Of a stretch of DNA of 64,000 nucleotides, positions 59,823-64,000 are shown piece by piece. The stretch is from assembly GCA_026119935.1 (NCBI GenBank), contig JALRMH010000017.1, positions 310,001-374,000 on the forward strand. The letters run 5' to 3'. How positions within the stretch are numbered: position 1 is the first letter of the stretch; the number at the start of each line of letters is the position of its first letter. The stretch is from Endothia cerciana (Eukaryota; Ascomycota; Sordariomycetes; Diaporthales; Cryphonectriaceae). The notes beneath the pieces are model-generated. The model was not told the origin of the DNA and did no database searches. It was given only the letters and a program-made list of their open reading frames with translations. The translations under genes were made by a program, and so were the position numbers.

Positions 59823-62800
59823 CCCGCCATGGGGCTGCATCCTGGCCGGCCCGTCTATCTGCCACAGTCAGCTTTTCTACTTCACTCGGAAGCTGAGGCA
59901 GACTACCGGGCGGCCGTGGGGATGGGCCCACTGCTGTGACCTCTTGGGTGGAGGGAGAAGCCTAAGTGAGCCCAAGTTGGGGCCTAGTCAGGCCACGGTG
60001 GTGAGAGTCCTGGGAGGAACCTTGGAGACCAGAAAGCCACTTTACGCGTGGCGGCGCGGGCCCCAGGTCCCGCACGCACAGGCGTCTCAGTACTATGGTT
60101 TGGCCGGCGACGTACGGACCGGTACCGTCTCACACAAGGCACACAGAACAAACCACTGCTTGCAGGTCCCATGGATCTGGAAATAGCCTCCGGTGGAAAT
60201 GCAACCTCTATTCCATCCCGTGCATGGGCTGAAGAGAAAGTGCGTGCTGTCTCTCACCCTACTCCACCCTCCCCCCCCCCCCATCTGGTACGAGTAGATC
60301 GCTGACAGGCGTGATGAGGTGCGCATTAGTGGTCCTCGGGAAACCTGCATGCGTCCAGCTTCGATATCTGGCGGTTGACGTTGGCCTCCATGCAATATCC
60401 CTTTCCGGTCCCATGGGAAAGTACATCGTCCATCTTCCACACAGCGACGGTGTGCGTGGGTATTAGAATACGAAATCTGCATGGCTCAGCCATAGATCAT
60501 CCTATTATAGGAGGCCCATCGATGGGGCGGATCTGGGTTGACAAGTCGTTGTCCAATTTCCTCGAGATTGATGCACTCCAGGGCTGTAGCTGGGAATATG
60601 CTTGACCGGGGCGCACTTTCAACGGAGAGGAGCGCCTGGCCCGGGCGTTCGTTGAGCCAGAACCCGGCCGCCATTGAGTTGAATTTCGGCCAATTTCGAA
60701 GAAACGGTAGGTTCTCATTGCACTTCACACCGGCAAGGCTGCGTCGCAGGCCATCGCGGAACGCTGATTAGTTGGCTTTTCATTAGGGTGCCCTCTTAGC
60801 AACCCCATCACTAACCTGCAGGGCAGTCAGTGCAGGCCGCCTGCTCTTTTGCCCCATCGGTCGGTCATCACCGCCTGCAGTACCCAAGCCATCAAGTGAG
60901 GTGATCCACTAACACGCGCATCTCCCCGTATTGACGGGACGGTCGGTGCAGCACGTTGCCGTCCTTCGCACAGGACAATGTGCCAATCGACACGCCGCTT
61001 ACAGAACTGCAGCCTGCCGCCGATGCCATCTTTTAGATATGGAATTACATTCATATAGAGGACGCAAACTCTTCGACAGCTCAGCAGCCGTCCGGCGCAG
61101 GCCGAAGTGGGATCACATGAGGCCGCAGAATAACGGGAGACAATAAGGCAAAGCGTGTTGCCACGACGGCTCATCTATATGTATCATGTTCGAAACATAC
61201 TTCGGAGCCAACAGGCCGGCCGGTCACAGGGGCTCGTGATTCTCGTCTACTCGCCGAAACCTCCTAGAATAGATGCGTAACGCGGAGATAAAAGGGATCC
61301 TCTTCTCCTCTTCGAGAAGATCTCCACGCAAGGCGTCAGCCGGTGGCGGTCACCACTGTCAAACCCGACTGTGGCGAGGCGAGCGGACCACCGCCCTGGC
61401 AGCGTCGCAACGATCCTTCAGCGCAACAGAACCTCTCCCCCGTGATGAAGGAATCAGATAATGTGGGGAGAGTGGTGGTTATTTTTTTATTTTTTATTTA
61501 TTTTGCCCCTATGATGATCACCGCGACACGAAGCACAAACATATTTGGCGGTCGGACGCGACGGCGCCCACGACCCGTGAATTTCGGATGCACCCTTCAG
61601 GAGGCGTCAGAGAGAGGCATCCCGAACGTCATGATGGATTTGCCCCCACGTGTGATATGACTTCAGTGACGATGATCCAGAGCGTCCCTTGCTTGGCTCC
61701 CGGACCGCATGGAGGTCGGCGCTACCTCGTTCCCACCGCCCAAACTTGTAACATATTTTGCAGCCGTGGCTTGACACTGCGCTCTTGGGGTTTCCAAGGT
61801 TCAGCGCCGTGCTAGGGCTGCGCTGGCGCAATCACCTTGCAACGAGGGCTGTCCTAGACGGAGATCCTGGTTGTGTGCTTCTTGCATCTTCTGTCTGTCT
61901 GACTCACAGACTGGCTGATGATGGGAAACCCGGAAAGAATAGCATCGGCATCTTTCCCAACATGTCGTTCTATCTCGTGACTTTTCATCGATATCTCGGA
62001 GGCTGGGCGCGAGATGCGGTCTCTTCTGGTCCACTCGACGTGCGTAAACCTCATGCTTCCCAGGCTGCCGATGTTACTATGGTATGCTCCTGGTATCCCC
62101 CCCCCCCCCAATTCCCATTCTGCTTTAGCGGGCCGGGTTTGGGCGGGCCGGCTCTGGCGCGTGAGCCTCACCGTTTTGAGCTCTCTGATGCTCACCCTTC
62201 CACAGGATAGGGGTGGCCTGTGTTACAGAGCAGCCCAAGATATCGATTCCCGATGGGGATCTGAGGATCTGGTCAAGTGCATTCGAACTGGCCACGGCTG
62301 TCGGCCCATCCTGCCTCCTCTCGGCGATACCAACCACCTCTCGCTGGGGAGATGGTTGTGTCTCGTGCTCACCGTACCCACGGACAACGCGCACTCGCAG
62401 AGGCGTGGACGACATGCCATGATCCATCGGCTGCACCTCTGGACTGAGCCTGCCCTCTGTCCTGTACTGTACCGTCCTGTTAGGCACTGTACACCAGTGG
62501 CGACCCGGGCTGTAGCATACGTACCGTACGAAAAAAAAAATAAAAAAAAATGCAAGCGGTCTCGGGCCCTGGCCTCGGTATGGAGACTCGCGGGCTGAAC
62601 GGGCAAGCTCAGTGCCGCAAGCCTGCACGCACACGGTTTACCGCCCATTGATCCCTCGCGTCTTGACCGCAAGAGGGCGGGCAGGGTACACGATGCGGTC
62701 AGTACGCCAATGGTCCTCTCGCAGTCCGCCAGTCTCCTGACACTGTTCCTGACTTTGTGAAGGCGTTCCTGATTCCACCTTTGTTCTCCTACTCGAGCTC

Positions 62801-63529
62801 CGACGGCCCTCCGGCCTGAGCGGCAGGGCAGGGCGGAGAAAGATTGGACGAGGTCAAGGATGTGCATGCACACACGCTCTCGATCTTTTTCCTCCCTACC
62901 GCGTGCACGAACGCCGAATTGCATCTTCCGGTTCTTGACTGATTGATGACTTACCTGCCTACAGCGCGTCCGCCGCCCCCCCCCCCCCGGTCGCTGCATC
63001 TCGCATCCCATCCCGTCTCGCTGGGGTGCATGGGAGGACGGGCTGGGGCTGCTTCAATTTACAAGGGGGGGGGGAAGTCCTGTCCTCTGCTTGGCTGTCC
63101 TGCTCCTTGTAAACCTGCACGCCCTGTTCGCGCAGCAGCACTGCTATGGTACTTCTTCCCTCGCGCAGAGGTATTCTCTGGGCTGCACCCGCTATGGGGG
63201 GGATACCTGTCCCCTCCCACCTGCAAGGTCAGAGCCTACCCAGCCATCCCGGGCCCTGGCGCCCCAGCCCGCTCCTGAGCCCACCCCCTGCCACTGTACT
63301 GTGCTGTGGTATGGGCACGCCCCAGTCCCGCCCAGGAGGCACTGTGCAATGCGCCCCAGGACAGGACGGGACGGGACAGGTCAGGACACCGTCCGTCCCA
63401 GCGGGCAGCAGCGACTCGAGCAGGGTCACGGTTGAGGAGCAGCTACGGTATGGGGACATTCCCTGCGCTGAGAGGTGCAAGATTGGACCTCCTGTCCAAT
63501 CCCTCTGCCAGTCGACGTCCCACCTCCTA

Positions 63530-64000
63530 CACCTACACCTTTCTTTCCACACTGCATGTTGCAGCTGCAGATATCTTCTCTCCTCTCCTCTCCTCCCCCA
63601 GTCCTCTCCTCTTTCCCCTTCGTCATCCGCCATTCATTCCATCCCCCCTCCGCTCCTCTCTCACGCACCTAGTCCTTCCAGGCCGCCATCTTCTTTTCTT
63701 GACAAGAGAAGAGAAGGGAAGGAAGAGGAGTTACCACCATCCACACCTCACTGGGCACGTCGACATCCCTCCCCCCCCCCCCCCACACGACCCAGGCCCC
63801 AGCTGCTGCTGCAGTTCCACGTCCACATCACAGGACCGGACAGCCACAGCACAGACAAGGTCCAGAGAGCCTTCCTTGCATTGCAGGAAGCGGATCAGAT
63901 CGAGCCCACATAGTTGGCAATCTTGGGAATCCAAGGGCATAAAAGAGGAATTGAACCCCCCTCTATTATACCCTCCCGAGATCTCAATTCGAGACTCATC
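63530..64000 (+). promoter_or_regulatory. Possible promoter and leader of a gene beyond the right edge
   Basis: A long pyrimidine-rich stretch (about 63570-63710) is followed by a run of 14 C (63771-63784), GC-rich sequence and a TATA-like CATAAAAG near 63938-63945. This resembles fungal promoters. The supposed gene is outside the window, so this is only inference. Confidence 0.25.

Larger units (their letters stand above)
48288..64000. other. 15.7 kb region without any supportable gene
   Basis: From the NPT1 stop to the end of the window I find no conserved domain, no transposase or reverse-transcriptase motif, and no tRNA or rRNA gene. Open frames of up to 345 codons occur on both strands, but their products are low-complexity, Arg/Pro/Ser-rich and not protein-like. 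Base composition stays balanced to GC-rich, unlike heavily RIP-mutated repeats. Homopolymer runs of 11-15 C or G recur at 52177, 56355, 58727, 60271, 62097, 62976 and 63771. Microsatellites lie at 58528 (TGC) and 59797 (TG), and a run of 16 A at 57392. Confidence 0.6.

Noticed and set aside
48288..64000. Transposon search in the gene desert
   Set aside because: No reverse transcriptase, integrase or transposase motif, no long terminal repeats and no clear terminal inverted repeats could be seen by eye.
1..64000. CRISPR array, prokaryotic operon signals or a biosynthetic gene cluster
   Set aside because: No regularly spaced repeats, every gene is spliced or monocistronic in a eukaryotic setting, and the neighbouring functions are unrelated; the single SnoaL-like gene at the left edge is not enough to claim a cluster.

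Overview
The window is a piece of nuclear genome from a filamentous ascomycete, most likely a Sordariomycete. The evidence is many short GT-AG introns (about 54-330 bases), monocistronic genes on both strands, GC-rich third codon positions, and predicted proteins that look like those of Neurospora, Colletotrichum or Diaporthe relatives. I could not place the genus. There are no prokaryotic operons, CRISPR arrays, rRNA genes or convincing tRNA genes.

I rebuilt thirteen protein genes by joining exons, and all reading frames close. From left to right they are: a SnoaL/NTF2-like protein (87-1016 +); a sterol-glucosyltransferase-type enzyme with a Vps13-like segment and an array of ubiquitin-interacting motifs (1242-5258 -); Sec61 beta (6258-6949 -); a Psr1-type FCP1/CTD-like phosphatase (9104-10698 -); a peroxisomal ABCD half-transporter (14375-16911 +); mitochondrial processing peptidase beta (17420-19023 -); a GH36 raffinose-synthase-like protein (19855-22861 +); an extended SDR/epimerase-like protein (23183-24825 -); an unknown coiled-coil protein (25457-26584 -); an APC-family amino acid/choline/GABA-type permease (30012-32242 +); PNG1, whose catalytic Cys is Val (34878-36369 -); the U3 snoRNP WD-repeat protein Utp4 (43077-45908 -); and nicotinate phosphoribosyltransferase (46748-48287 +).

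The genes are mostly unrelated housekeeping functions: secretion and ER, peroxisomal fatty acid import, mitochondrial protein import, ribosome biogenesis and NAD salvage. There is no sign of a biosynthetic cluster. Two divergent pairs share short upstream regions (MPP beta/GH36 and UTP4/NPT1). Several pairs converge tail to tail.

The rest is unusually gene-poor for such a fungus. There are non-coding stretches of 2.2, 3.7, 3.4, 2.6 and 6.7 kb, and the last 15.7 kb (48288-64000) has no gene I can support. These stretches are not strongly AT-rich, carry many microsatellites, and hold a striking number of poly-C/poly-G runs of 11-15 bases. A ten-base motif (TACCATAGTA or its complement) recurs six times, always outside genes. 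The items most worth checking are the PNG1 pseudo-enzyme, the glucosyltransferase architecture, the recurring ten-base motif, the sense-strand poly-C tracts in introns, and a few coding-like fragments inside the gene-poor stretches.
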